From Sagittula sp. P11 (lineage in GTDB: Bacteria > Pseudomonadota > Alphaproteobacteria > Rhodobacterales > Rhodobacteraceae): a stretch of DNA of 64,000 nucleotides. Under the pieces are notes generated by a model. That model was not told the origin of the DNA and ran no database searches. It saw only the letters and a list, made by a program, of their open reading frames with translations. The stretch is from assembly GCF_002814095.1 (NCBI RefSeq), contig NZ_CP021913.1, positions 3,664,501-3,728,500 of the forward strand, read 5' to 3'. Positions 34,471-43,730 of this stretch are shown here, in pieces. The translations under genes were made by a program, and so were the position numbers. The stretch's first letter is position 1; each line of letters begins with the position of its first letter.

Positions 34471-35354
34471 TGGGCGGAGACAGCAAGTTCCTCGGGCTGT
34501 GGTTCGTCGCGCCCTACATCATCGGGCTGGCGCTGTTCACCGCCTTCCCCTTCGTCGCGTCCTTCTATTTGAGTTTCACCGACTATGACCTGCTGAGCAG
34601 TCCGGAGTGGGTGGGCACGAAGAACTACGAGAAGCTGTTCACCCGCGACCGGACCTTCGACAAGTCGCTGAGCGTGACGTTGACCTATGTCGCGATGACC
34701 GTGCCGCTGAAGCTGATCTTCGCGCTGTTCATCGCGGTGGTGCTGAACTACCGGCTGCGCGGTATCAACCTGTTCCGCACGGCCTATTACGTGCCGTCGA
34801 TCCTTGGCGGCTCCATCGCGATTGCCGTGCTGTGGCGCTACATGTTCGCCAACACCGGGCTCGTCAATATGGTCCTCACGGGCCTTGGGTTCGAAGCGGT
34901 CAACTGGTTCGGCGATCCCGACAACGCACTGATCACGCTGACCCTTCTGCGCTGCTGGCAGTTCGGGTCGGCCATGGTGATCTTCCTCGCCGCGCTGCAA
35001 TCGGTGGACAGGTCGCTCTACGAGGCGGCGGCCATCGACGGGGCGAACCCCTGGCACATCTTCCGCTACATCACCCTGCCGCTCATCACGCCGGTGATCT
35101 TCTTCAACCTCATCATGCAGACCGTGCAGGCGTTCCAGGAGTTCAACGGACCCTACATCATCACCCAGGGTGGACCGCTGAAGTCCACCTACCTGCTGCC
35201 CCTCTACATCTACGACGAGGCCTTCAAGAGCTTCGACATGGGGTATGCGTCGGCCATCGCCTGGGTGCTGTTCGCGATCATCATGGTGCTGACCCTCCTG
35301 GCCTTCTGGTCCTCGAAGAAGTGGGTCTACTACGCCGGCGACAAGAGGAGCTGA
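34470..35354 (+). CDS. Sugar ABC transporter permease (first subunit)
   Basis: A 294-residue MalF/UgpA-type membrane subunit with six helices and the EAA loop YEAAAIDGANPWHIFRYITL near residues 190-210 that contacts the ATPase. It starts at the ATG overlapping the GH4 stop (TGATG). With the following permease, ATPase and binding protein it forms a CUT1-type importer, likely for oligogalacturonides (TogM-like) given that pectin-degrading enzymes precede and follow it. Confidence 0.92.
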   Translation: MGGDSKFLGLWFVAPYIIGLALFTAFPFVASFYLSFTDYDLLSSPEWVGTKNYEKLFTRDRTFDKSLSVTLTYVAMTVPLKLIFALFIAVVLNYRLRGINLFRTAYYVPSILGGSIAIAVLWRYMFANTGLVNMVLTGLGFEAVNWFGDPDNALITLTLLRCWQFGSAMVIFLAALQSVDRSLYEAAAIDGANPWHIFRYITLPLITPVIFFNLIMQTVQAFQEFNGPYIITQGGPLKSTYLLPLYIYDEAFKSFDMGYASAIAWVLFAIIMVLTLLAFWSSKKWVYYAGDKRS

Positions 35355-35358
35355 GCAC

Positions 35359-36267
35359 ATGGTTTCCCTCTCGGACCTGCCCGACACCACCCGCGACGAC
35401 GCGCCGACCCAGCTGGAGATCCGGCTGCGCCGCAAGGCCCGGATCAACTCCGCCATCCGCTACGGGCTGCTGATCCTCGTGGGGCTGGTGATGATCTACC
35501 CGCTGATCTGGCTGATCGGCGCCTCGTTCAAGACCAACTCCGAGATGTTCTCCTCGGCGTGGTTCTGGCCGAAGGAGCCGACGCTCGACGGCTATGTCAA
35601 AGGCTGGCAGACCTCGACGCCCTACACCTTCGCCACGTTCTTCATCAACTCGATGCAGATCGTGATTCCGAAGGTGATCGGCACGGCGGTCTCCTGCACG
35701 CTGGTGGCTTACGGCTTTGCCCGTTTCGAGTTCCCGGGCAAGAAGGTGCTCTTCACCATCCTGATCGCCACGCTGCTGCTGCCCGACGTGGTGACGCGCA
35801 TCCCGCAGTATCTGCTGTTCCGCGAATTGGGCTGGCTCGACACCTACCTGCCGCTGTTCGCGCCCTCGTGGCTGGCTGGCGATGCGTTCTTCGTCTTCAT
35901 GGTGATCCAGTTCCTCCGCGCCATCCCGCGCGAGATGGAGGAGGCGGCGCGCTGCGACGGGGCGAACGTGGTGCAGACGCTGGTCTTCATCGTGGTGCCG
36001 ATGCTGATGCCCGCGATCATCTCTGTCTGCCTGTTCCAGTTCATGTGGACAATGAACGATTTCCTCGGCCCGCTGATCTACGTCTCGACCGTCGAGAAAT
36101 ACCCTATCTCGCTGGCGCTCAAGCTGTCCATCGACGCGACCGAGGCCTTCGACTGGAACCAGATCCTCGCCATGACGGTGCTGGCGCTGACGCCCTCGCT
36201 GGTCGTGTTCTTCCTCGCTCAGAAGTCCTTCATCGAAGGCATATCCACGGGAGGTGTGAAAGGCTGA
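35359..36267 (+). CDS. Sugar ABC transporter permease (second subunit)
   Basis: A 302-residue MalG/UgpE-type permease with six helices after a charged N-terminus of about 30 residues, and the EAA loop EMEEAARCDGANVVQTLVFI. It pairs with the preceding permease; 4 nt separate them. The stop overlaps the ATPase start as TGATG, so subunits are translated in step. Confidence 0.92.
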   Translation: MVSLSDLPDTTRDDAPTQLEIRLRRKARINSAIRYGLLILVGLVMIYPLIWLIGASFKTNSEMFSSAWFWPKEPTLDGYVKGWQTSTPYTFATFFINSMQIVIPKVIGTAVSCTLVAYGFARFEFPGKKVLFTILIATLLLPDVVTRIPQYLLFRELGWLDTYLPLFAPSWLAGDAFFVFMVIQFLRAIPREMEEAARCDGANVVQTLVFIVVPMLMPAIISVCLFQFMWTMNDFLGPLIYVSTVEKYPISLALKLSIDATEAFDWNQILAMTVLALTPSLVVFFLAQKSFIEGISTGGVKG

Positions 36268-37421
36268 TGGCCGAGTTGCATCTGAAGGGGGTCGAAAAGA
36301 CCTACGGCAATGGCTTCAAGGCGGTGCACGGGATCGACCTGCACGTCAAGGAGGGCGAGTTCATGGTGCTGGTCGGCCCGTCCGGCTGCGCCAAGTCCAC
36401 GACGCTCAGGATGATCGCGGGGCTGGAGACGGTGACCGGCGGCGAGATCGTGATCGGCGACCGGGTGGTCAACGATCTGGTGCCCGGCAAGCGCGGCATC
36501 GCGATGGTCTTCCAGAACTACGCGCTTTATCCGCACATGAAGGTGCACCGGAACCTGTCCTTCGGGCTTCGGCTGAAACGCGAACCGAAGGCGCAGATCG
36601 AGGCGAAGACGGCGGGTGTTTCCACGATCCTCGAGATCGGGGAGCTTCTGGACCGGCTGCCCAAGCAGCTCTCCGGCGGGCAGGCGCAGCGGGTGGCGCT
36701 GGGGCGCGCGCTTATCAAGCAGCCCGAGGTCTTCCTGTTCGATGAACCGCTGTCCAACCTCGACGCCAAGCTGCGCGCCTCCATGCGGGTGCGGATCACC
36801 GACCTGCACAAGCGCCTGAAGGACGAGGGCAGCCCGGCCACCGTCATCTACGTGACCCACGACCAGGTGGAGGCGATGACCATGGGCGACCGCATCTGCG
36901 TCATGAAGGACGGCCATATCATGCAGGTGGCCACCCCCGAGGAACTGTACGAACGTCCGGCGAACGCCTTCGTCGGCGGGTTCATCGGGATGCCGGAGAT
37001 GAACCTGGTGGACGCCGTGCTGACGCGCGAGAACGGGCTGCCGGTGCTCACGGCAGGCGGGCAGAGCGTGGCCGTCCCGCAGGGGCTGGACGACCGGCTG
37101 GAGGTGGCGAACGGCCCCGCTACGCTGGGCATCCGCCCGCAGCACCTTGAGGTCGTGCCCGAGGGCGCGGCGGGCGCCTTCACCGGCGAGGTCAGGAACC
37201 TCGAATTCATGGGGCACGAGGTGAACCTCTTTGCCGACATCGGCGGAGCGATCTTCACCTGCGTGGTGCCCTCGCACCTCTTCGACAAGGGGCTGAAACG
37301 CGGCGACCGCGTCGGCCTGCGCCCGAAGGGGCACCGCATCCACGTCTTCGACAAGACCACCGGCGGGAACGTCTCGCTGGCAAGACCAACACCGGAGTTT
37401 CAAGGGAGGAGAACCGCATGA
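36267..37421 (+). CDS. Sugar ABC transporter ATP-binding protein (UgpC/MalK type)
   Basis: A 384-residue ATPase subunit. Walker A reads GPSGCAKSTT (an Ala where the consensus has Gly), followed by Q-loop FQNYALYPHM, signature LSGGQAQRVALGRAL, Walker [16 protein letters not shown] and the H-loop VTHDQVEAM. The C-terminal 130 residues are a regulatory TOBE domain (LGIRPQHLEVVPEG). Such subunits energise CUT1 importers. It overlaps the permease by 3 nt and the binding-protein gene by 4 nt. Confidence 0.93.
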   Translation: MAELHLKGVEKTYGNGFKAVHGIDLHVKEGEFMVLVGPSGCAKSTTLRMIAGLETVTGGEIVIGDRVVNDLVPGKRGIAMVFQNYALYPHMKVHRNLSFGLRLKREPKAQIEAKTAGVSTILEIGELLDRLPKQLSGGQAQRVALGRALIKQPEVFLFDEPLSNLDAKLRASMRVRITDLHKRLKDEGSPATVIYVTHDQVEAMTMGDRICVMKDGHIMQVATPEELYERPANAFVGGFIGMPEMNLVDAVLTRENGLPVLTAGGQSVAVPQGLDDRLEVANGPATLGIRPQHLEVVPEGAAGAFTGEVRNLEFMGHEVNLFADIGGAIFTCVVPSHLFDKGLKRGDRVGLRPKGHRIHVFDKTTGGNVSLARPTPEFQGRRTA

Positions 37422-38680
37422 AACGACATATTCTGACGATCGCGCTTGCGACGACGGCACTTTGCACGACTGCCAATGCCGCAGAGCTGCGCATGAGCTG
37501 GTGGGGCGGCGACAGCCGTCACGCCGCCACGCAGGCGGCCCTGAAGGCCTGCGGCGAAAAGCACGGCCATACCATCAACCCGGAGTACACCGGCTGGGAT
37601 GGCCATTTCGAGAAGCTGACCACGCAGATCGCCGGCAAGACAGAGGCCGACATCATGCAGGTCAACTGGCCGTGGCTGCCGATCTACTCGAAGAACGGCG
37701 ACGGTTTCGCCGATCTCAACGCGTTTTCCGACACCATCGACCTGTCGAACTGGGACGCCTCGCAGCTTGAGGACGGCACCCGCAACGGCAAGTTGAACGG
37801 CCTGTCCGTTTCCACCACCGCGCGGCTTTTCGTGTTCAACACCACCACGTGGGAGAAGGCGGGGCTGGAGCTGCCGAAGACCTGGGACGACCTTGTCGCC
37901 GCTGGTCCGGTCTTTGCCGAGAAGCTGGGCGAGGACTATTACCCGTTCGAGGCCACGGCGCTCGACGCGGCGCTGATCGTCACGCTTTACGGCACGCAGA
38001 TGACCGGCAAGCCGCTGATCGACCCGGCCACGAACGAGGTCATGTGGACAGAGGAAGAGCTGACGAAGGCCATCGAGTTCTATGGCACGCTGGTGGAGAA
38101 CCACGTCGTGCCCAAGTGGCAGGACGTGGCGGCGGCGGGCAACGTGCCGCTCCACGAGAACGCGAACTGGACCGCTGGCAAGATCGGCGGCACCTACCAG
38201 TGGGATTCCACCTTCTTCAAGATCTCCGATCCGCTCGAAGACGGGCAGGAGATCGTCTACACCGACCTGCTGACCATGGACGGCCAGAAGACGGCGGGCG
38301 TCTACCGTAAGTCGTCGATGGTCTTCTCGATCTCGGCCAATTCGGACAACCAGCAGGCGGCGGCAGAGATCGTCAACTGCCTGCTGAACGAACCCGAAGG
38401 CGTCGAGGCGCTTGGCTCCACCCGTGGTGTCCCGGCGTCGAAGGCGGCGATCAAGCAGCTTTCCGACGCGGGCGCCATCGCGCCGATGCAGGTCGAGGCG
38501 CAGGACCGTGTCATGGCCGCCGAAGGCCCGGCGATCCACCCGATGATGGAGTTCCCGGACGTCCGCTCGGCCATGGAGGACAACCTCGAACTCTACGCCT
38601 ACGGCGAGATCGACGCGGCCACAGCGGCGGACGAGATGATCTACGCCATCAAGGAAGCGCTGGAGGACATGGGCTCCTGA
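37418..38680 (+). CDS. Sugar ABC transporter substrate-binding protein, probable oligogalacturonide binder
   Basis: A 420-residue periplasmic extracellular-solute-binding protein (family 1). The signal peptide MKRHILTIALATTALCTTAN is cleaved near NAA/EL. The mature start LRMSWWGGDSRHAATQAALK and the segment DIMQVNWPWLPIYSKNG resemble TogB-like binders of pectic oligosaccharides. It follows the ATPase (ATGA overlap) with a GGGAGGAG ribosome site inside the ATPase gene, and is followed by a strong hairpin before the pectinase genes. Confidence 0.9.
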   Translation: MKRHILTIALATTALCTTANAAELRMSWWGGDSRHAATQAALKACGEKHGHTINPEYTGWDGHFEKLTTQIAGKTEADIMQVNWPWLPIYSKNGDGFADLNAFSDTIDLSNWDASQLEDGTRNGKLNGLSVSTTARLFVFNTTTWEKAGLELPKTWDDLVAAGPVFAEKLGEDYYPFEATALDAALIVTLYGTQMTGKPLIDPATNEVMWTEEELTKAIEFYGTLVENHVVPKWQDVAAAGNVPLHENANWTAGKIGGTYQWDSTFFKISDPLEDGQEIVYTDLLTMDGQKTAGVYRKSSMVFSISANSDNQQAAAEIVNCLLNEPEGVEALGSTRGVPASKAAIKQLSDAGAIAPMQVEAQDRVMAAEGPAIHPMMEFPDVRSAMEDNLELYAYGEIDAATAADEMIYAIKEALEDMGS

Positions 38681-38700
38681 CCCCTGGCTTTCGACGACAG

Positions 38701-38730
38701 GGCTGGCCGGGGCGCGTGTCCCGGCCAGCC
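38701..38730 (+). terminator. Intra-operon hairpin after the binding-protein gene
   Basis: GGCTGGCCGGG (38701-38711) pairs perfectly with CCCGGCCAGCC (38720-38730). No T-tract follows, so it is more likely an mRNA-stabilising element that separates the binding-protein message from the enzyme genes than a true terminator. Confidence 0.6.
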
Positions 38731-38739
38731 GCCAACAGG

Positions 38740-40263
38740 ATGGACATCGACATGACCGACATACAGGTCCTCGCCCTCAGCGCGCGGACGGTCTCTCTTC
38801 TATTGTGCCCGCCGGGGACGCGGTTCGCCTTGCCGGATCCCGTCCGCTGGACGCTGCTAGACGAACGGGGCGTACCGCTCGGGTCCGGGACGCAGACGGT
38901 CTGCGCACTGTTCCTAGACGGCCTGTCGCCGGACAGCGGCTACCGGCTGGAGACCTCCATCGGCACGCTGGACTTCGTAACCGAAGCCTGCGCGGGGCTG
39001 GTGGACGCCGGTGACCATGGTGTTTCGACCGATGCGTCGGACAACGCGCAGGCCTTTGCCCGCGCCGTGGCCGCCGTGCCGGATGGAGGCACGCTCAGGG
39101 TAGGGCCGGGGCGCTACCCGACCGGGCCGGTGTTCCTGAAGCCGCGCATGACGCTGCTTCTGGAAGACGGCGCGGAACTCTACGGCATCGCGGACCGCAG
39201 CGGCTGGCCGAAACTCGACGCCCTTGACCCAGAGGGCCGCGTCCTCGGCACGTGGGAAGGCGTGCCGGAACGATGCTTCGCGGCGCTGGTGACGGCGGTG
39301 GAGTGCGACGGGCTGACGATCACCGGCCGCGGCACCATCGACGGCGGCGGCGACCGGGGCGACTGGTGGACGTGGCCGAAGGAGACGCGGGATGGCGCGC
39401 GGCGCCCGAGGGCGCTGCAACTGATCCGCTGCCATGAGGCGCGGCTGACCGGCCTCACGGTGCGCAATGCGCCGTCTTGGACCGTGCACCCGGTGTTCTG
39501 CCGGAGCCTGCATGTCTCGAACCTGCGGATCGAGAACCCGCCCGACAGCCCCAACACCGACGGCCTCAACCCCGAAAGCTGCGAGGGGGTGGAGATTGCC
39601 TGCGTCGACTTTTCCGTCGGTGACGACTGCATCGCGGTCAAGGCAGGCAAGCGCGTGCCCGGGGGCGACAACAGCCACCTCGCGCCGTGCAGGGACCTGA
39701 ACATTCATCATTGCCGCATGGCGCGCGGCCATGGGGCGGTGGTGCTGGGGTCGGAGATGTCCGGCGGGATCGAGGACGTGACCGTGCACGCCTGCGCCTT
39801 CGACGCCACCGACCGTGGGCTGCGCATCAAGACGCGACGGGGCCGGGGCGGGTTTGTCCGGCGGGTCCGCTTCTCGGACGTGGCGATGACGGACGTGCCG
39901 ACACCGCTCGCGGTCAACGCCTTCTATTTCTGCGACGCGGACGGCAAGGACGACCGCGTCCAATCCCGCGCACCGGCCCCGCGCGACGCGGGCACGCCCG
40001 AGATATCGGACATAACCTTCACCGATGTGACGGCGACGGGGGTGACGGTTGCCGCCGCCGCGGTGCTTGGCCTGCCGGAGGCCCCGGTGCGCGGCCTCAC
40101 GCTGACACGCTACCGGGTATCCTTTGACACCAACGCCGCGCCGGATGTGCCGCTGATGGCGCTGCACGTCCCGGAACTGCGCAACGCGGCCCTCTGGTCG
40201 GACTTCGCCGAGGTCGCGGGCGCGCCGGAGATCATGAACGAGAGGGAAGAGGCGCCATGCTGA
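38740..40263 (+). CDS. Glycoside hydrolase family 28, polygalacturonase-type
   Basis: A 507-residue right-handed beta-helix enzyme that hydrolyses alpha-1,4 galacturonate links. The catalytic GH28 motifs are all visible: SPNTDGLNP (first Asp), FSVGDDCIAVKAG (Asp pair), GHGAVVLGSEMSGG (His) and RGLRIKTRRGRGG (Arg-x-Lys substrate site). No signal peptide is seen, so an exo-acting intracellular enzyme working on imported oligogalacturonides is likely. ATG 38740 is used; ATG 38752 is an alternative. Its end overlaps the next gene by 7 nt. Confidence 0.92.
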   Translation: MDIDMTDIQVLALSARTVSLLLCPPGTRFALPDPVRWTLLDERGVPLGSGTQTVCALFLDGLSPDSGYRLETSIGTLDFVTEACAGLVDAGDHGVSTDASDNAQAFARAVAAVPDGGTLRVGPGRYPTGPVFLKPRMTLLLEDGAELYGIADRSGWPKLDALDPEGRVLGTWEGVPERCFAALVTAVECDGLTITGRGTIDGGGDRGDWWTWPKETRDGARRPRALQLIRCHEARLTGLTVRNAPSWTVHPVFCRSLHVSNLRIENPPDSPNTDGLNPESCEGVEIACVDFSVGDDCIAVKAGKRVPGGDNSHLAPCRDLNIHHCRMARGHGAVVLGSEMSGGIEDVTVHACAFDATDRGLRIKTRRGRGGFVRRVRFSDVAMTDVPTPLAVNAFYFCDADGKDDRVQSRAPAPRDAGTPEISDITFTDVTATGVTVAAAAVLGLPEAPVRGLTLTRYRVSFDTNAAPDVPLMALHVPELRNAALWSDFAEVAGAPEIMNEREEAPC

Positions 40264-41351
40264 TGGAGTATTTCGACGCGTTCGCCCGCGACTACCGCGC
40301 CTACAAGGGCGGCGCGTGGTGTTACGAGGACGGCTGCGTCTATCGCGGGCTGGAGCTTCTGCACCGTGCCACGTGTGATCGCGTCTGGCTGGACCACCTG
40401 CTGCGGCTGATCTCGCCGCAGGTCGGGCCGGGGCCGTCGCTCGCCGGATACAGCCAGAGCGAGTACAACATCGACCACGTCATGGCAGGGCGCGCGCTTC
40501 TGTATCTCGACGAGGTGACGGGCGATCCGCGCTGGCTCGACGCGGCGGGGCTGCTGGTAGGGCAGCTCGAAACCCACCCGAGGACACGCTCCGGCGTGTG
40601 GTGGCACAAGCTGCGCTACCCCTGGCAGGTCTGGCTCGACGGTCTCTACATGGGCGCGCCCTTCGCCGTGGGATACGGGCTGCGCACCGGCGACGCCGCC
40701 ATGGTGGAGGACGCCCTGAAACAGGTGGATACCGCGCTGGAAATGACGTGGGTGCCGGAGACCGGGCTTTACGCCCATGCCGTCGACGAGGTGCGCAAGC
40801 AGCCCTGGGCCGACGCGGTGACCGGCCACAACCCGGCACATTGGGCGCGGGCATTGGGGTGGCTGGCCATGGCGCTTGTCGATCTGCGCGACCTTGCCGG
40901 ACCGGCACGCTTTGCCCCGCTCGAAGCACGGGCCACGGATCTTCTTTCGCGGATCGCGGCGCTTCGGCAGGAGGGCGGGCTTTGGCTGCAGGTCGTGGAT
41001 CGACCGGACCTGCCGGGCAATTACGAGGAGGCCTCGGCCTCTGCCATGTTCACCTACGCGCTCTTGCGGGCGCGGGCGCTTGGCCTTTGGACAGGCGATG
41101 CGGAGGGCCTTGCCGATCTGCTGGTCCGGCGTGTCCTGCGCGACGGGCCGGACGGTCCCCGCATGGAGGACATCTGCCAGGTTGCGGGGCTGGGGATGTT
41201 CGAGGGACGGTTCCGCGACGGGTCCGCCGAATACTACCTGACCGAAGCGCGGGTTCCGGACGACGCCAAGGGGGTCGGGCCGCTCATGATGGCGGTGGCG
41301 GAAAACCTACTGGCGGAAGAGGCGGGTGCCCGGGAGCGCGTGCGCGCATGA
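40257..41351 (+). CDS. Glycoside hydrolase family 105, unsaturated galacturonyl hydrolase
   Basis: A 364-residue (alpha/alpha)6-barrel enzyme that removes the 4,5-unsaturated galacturonate end left by pectate or rhamnogalacturonan lyases through hydration of the double bond. YPWQVWLDGLYMGAPF carries the conserved aspartate near residue 130, and GHNPAHWARALGWLAMAL and NYEEASASAMFTYAL are other family regions. It is cytosolic (no signal peptide). The product feeds KdgF. It starts inside the GH28 gene (GAAGAGG ribosome site) and ends with an ATGA overlap. Confidence 0.9.
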   Translation: MLMEYFDAFARDYRAYKGGAWCYEDGCVYRGLELLHRATCDRVWLDHLLRLISPQVGPGPSLAGYSQSEYNIDHVMAGRALLYLDEVTGDPRWLDAAGLLVGQLETHPRTRSGVWWHKLRYPWQVWLDGLYMGAPFAVGYGLRTGDAAMVEDALKQVDTALEMTWVPETGLYAHAVDEVRKQPWADAVTGHNPAHWARALGWLAMALVDLRDLAGPARFAPLEARATDLLSRIAALRQEGGLWLQVVDRPDLPGNYEEASASAMFTYALLRARALGLWTGDAEGLADLLVRRVLRDGPDGPRMEDICQVAGLGMFEGRFRDGSAEYYLTEARVPDDAKGVGPLMMAVAENLLAEEAGARERVRA

Positions 41352-42577
41352 TCCCTGACCGCCTGGCAAAGGCGCGGGTCTTGGGCGACTGGCCAGAGGA
41401 GGCCGTCGAAGGTCCGGTGATCGAGGTGTCTCCGGACGGGCCGGTCAGCGACATACAGACCGCCATCGACCTCTGCCTGACCGGACGGACAGAGTTCGGC
41501 ACGGCCCGGCGTGAGATCCGCATCGTGGCGGGCTTCTACCCAGGGCCGGTTGTGATCCCCGAGGGCGCGCCGCCGCTGACCCTGCGGGGCGATGGCCCGC
41601 GGGAGGTGATCGTCGCCGCACGTATAGATGCGCAGATGCCGGGCGAGGAATACGCGCGCCGTTTCGTTCCGCGGATCAGCACGATGCACCGCGACAGCCG
41701 CGCGCACTTCGACCGGATCGCCGCGCGGGAGGTCATCTCGACCGGCAACAGCGGTGTGCTGACCGTATTGGCCGAGGGCTGCCGCATCGAAGGCATGACC
41801 CTGCGCAACGATTATGCCTGCGACCGCGCGGCGGCCGCGCCTGAGGGCGCCTCACATGATATGGACGGGCGTTTTGCCGAAGGGCAGCACCAGGCCGTCG
41901 CCCTGCACGTGGCGGCGGACCGGGTCGCCCTTCACAACGTGCACCTGTCGTCCTTTCAGGACACGCTCTACCTTCAGGCGCCGCAAGGCAGCCCGGTGCC
42001 GCGTATCCATGTCTCGGACAGCCTGATCGAGGGGGATGTCGATTTCATCTTTGGCGGCGCGACGGCCTTTTTCGAGGGTTGCGAGGTCCGGTCAAGGGGC
42101 GCACGTGGCGCATCGAACTGGGCCACGGCCCCGTCCACCGCGCTGTCTTCGCCTTATGGGTTCGTCTTTCACCGCTGCGCGTTCCGCCATGACGGTACGG
42201 AGGCGGGCGCGAACGGGGGATGCCGCCTTGGCCGGCAATGGTTCGAAGGGGTGCGCGCCTCTCCCTACACCGATCCGGAGGTCCGGCTGACTGACAGGTC
42301 CTTCGCCGAAGGGGGCGAGAAGGGCATCAGCCGCCGCACGCTGGAGGCGGTGGGCAAATGCGCGCTGGTCGCGTGCGAGATCGGGCGACACATAAACCGG
42401 GAGGCGCCGTGGGACGACTGGGGCGCGCCTGGCACAGCGCGCCACCGACCGGTGCAGCCCGGCAGCGATGCGTTTCTTGAGCACCTTCAGGACTGGCTGC
42501 GCGACCGGGCGCCGGGGTTCGAGAGGCCGGAACCGTCCGAACCCTGGCTGGAGATCATCGACTGCCGCTGGCTCTAG
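41348..42577 (+). CDS. Pectin methylesterase (carbohydrate esterase family 8)
   Basis: A 409-residue beta-helix esterase that removes methyl groups from galacturonate. Catalytic motifs are GQHQAVALHV, SSFQDTLYLQ (Asp), GDVDFIFGGATAFF (Asp) and CRLGRQWFEG (Arg; usual consensus LGRPW). A stretch around residues 100-130 is longer than in plant enzymes, as in the YbhC-like bacterial group. There is no signal peptide, so it would act on imported methylated oligomers. It ends 3 nt before the convergent pirin stop, with no room for a separate terminator. Confidence 0.92.
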   Translation: MIPDRLAKARVLGDWPEEAVEGPVIEVSPDGPVSDIQTAIDLCLTGRTEFGTARREIRIVAGFYPGPVVIPEGAPPLTLRGDGPREVIVAARIDAQMPGEEYARRFVPRISTMHRDSRAHFDRIAAREVISTGNSGVLTVLAEGCRIEGMTLRNDYACDRAAAAPEGASHDMDGRFAEGQHQAVALHVAADRVALHNVHLSSFQDTLYLQAPQGSPVPRIHVSDSLIEGDVDFIFGGATAFFEGCEVRSRGARGASNWATAPSTALSSPYGFVFHRCAFRHDGTEAGANGGCRLGRQWFEGVRASPYTDPEVRLTDRSFAEGGEKGISRRTLEAVGKCALVACEIGRHINREAPWDDWGAPGTARHRPVQPGSDAFLEHLQDWLRDRAPGFERPEPSEPWLEIIDCRWL

Positions 42578-42580
42578 GCG

Positions 42581-43513
42581 TCAGGGCAGGGGGATGTGTT
42601 CATCCCTGTCGGCGGGCGGCAGGTCGAACATGCCCTTGCCCCAATGCGCCGCGCGCCACTCTTCCTTGGCGGCCTCGATCCTGTCGCGGGAGGAGGCCAC
42701 GAAGTTCCACCAGATGTAGCGCGGGCCGTTTAGGGTTTCTCCGCCCAGGGCCATCAGGCGCGCCCCTTCGGGACCGGCCTCGACAGTGATCGCGTCGCCC
42801 GGGCGGAAGACCATCATGCGGCCAGCCTCGAAAACCTGGCCTGCCACGCGGACCGATCCGGTCGAGACATAGATGCCCCGGTCCTCGTGATCGTCGGGCA
42901 GGGGAAAGCGGGCGCCGGCCTCCAGCGTCACGTCCAGATAGAAGGTGTCGGAATAGAGCGTGGCGGGCGCCGTGGCGCCGTAGGCCCTGCCAAGGATCAG
43001 CCGGGCCGAGACACCGCCGTCGTTGAACTCCGGCAGGCTGGCCTTGCCGTGGTGCTCGAACACCGGGTCGCTGTCTTCGCGATCCTCGGGCAGGGCGATC
43101 CACGTCTGGATGCCGAACAGGCTGTTGGGACCGGATCGGCCCTCGGCGGAGGTCCGTTCGGAATGCGTGACGCCCTTGCCTGCGATCATCCAGTTCAGCT
43201 CGCCCGGGCGGATGACCTGGTCGGCGCCGGTGGAATCGCGGTGATGGAAGTCGCCGCGGTAAAGGTAGGTGACGGTGCCGAGTCCGATGTGGGGGTGGGG
43301 CCGGACGTCGACGCCTTGCCCGGTCAGAAACTCCGCCGGGCCGGCCTGGTCGAAGAAGATGAACGGGCCGACCATCTGGCGCTGTGGGGCGGGCAGGGCG
43401 CGCCGCACCTCGAAATCGCCGAGGTCGCGTGCCCGGGGCACGATGACCGTTTCGATTGCGTCGGGGCCCGCGTCGTCGGGATGGCCCGGGGTCAGATTCG
43501 GATTCCAGCTCAT
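42581..43513 (-). CDS. Pirin-family protein
   Basis: A 310-residue bicupin with the iron-site motif VRPHPHIGLGTVTYLY and a following His (GDFHHRD), plus EGRSG-type Glu region after GKGVTHSE. Pirins are iron proteins; some oxidise flavonols (quercetinase) and others bind regulators. The length and C-terminal pirin_C domain (TLEAGARFPLPDDHEDRGIY onward) are standard. It is convergent with the pectin operon and probably not part of it. Two-domain completeness supports a functional gene. Confidence 0.9.
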   Translation of the reverse strand: MSWNPNLTPGHPDDAGPDAIETVIVPRARDLGDFEVRRALPAPQRQMVGPFIFFDQAGPAEFLTGQGVDVRPHPHIGLGTVTYLYRGDFHHRDSTGADQVIRPGELNWMIAGKGVTHSERTSAEGRSGPNSLFGIQTWIALPEDREDSDPVFEHHGKASLPEFNDGGVSARLILGRAYGATAPATLYSDTFYLDVTLEAGARFPLPDDHEDRGIYVSTGSVRVAGQVFEAGRMMVFRPGDAITVEAGPEGARLMALGGETLNGPRYIWWNFVASSRDRIEAAKEEWRAAHWGKGMFDLPPADRDEHIPLP

Positions 43514-43645
43514 GTCGGTGGCTCCTGTGGGACTGTCGACCGTGGGAAGATGATAAGCGCGCCGAGGGCGCGAGGCGACTCACGGATGCTGCGCGGGAAC
43601 AAACACTTGACCCCCGCTCGACGCGAACAATACAATCTTTTGAAA

Positions 43646-43670
43646 ACATATCGCGCGTAAAGAAATATGT
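43646..43670. promoter_or_regulatory. Candidate LacI-type operator upstream of the polyol regulator
   Basis: ACATAT (43646-43651) and ATATGT (43665-43670) form an inverted repeat with 13-nt spacing, and the decamer GTAAAGAAAT (43657-43666) inside it recurs at 44799-44808 in front of smoE. The shared decamer suggests the regulator controls both itself and the operon. Confidence 0.45.
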
Positions 43671-43730
43671 GCGAATTCGCGGCGGGTCCGGGTGACGGGG
43701 TGCGGTTGCGACGGGACGAGGGGATCAGCA

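Noticed and set aside
36267-37421. Ala in place of Gly in Walker A (GPSGCAKS) as a sign of a dead ATPase
   Set aside because: All other ATPase motifs are intact, and I recall this substitution in working UgpC-type subunits.
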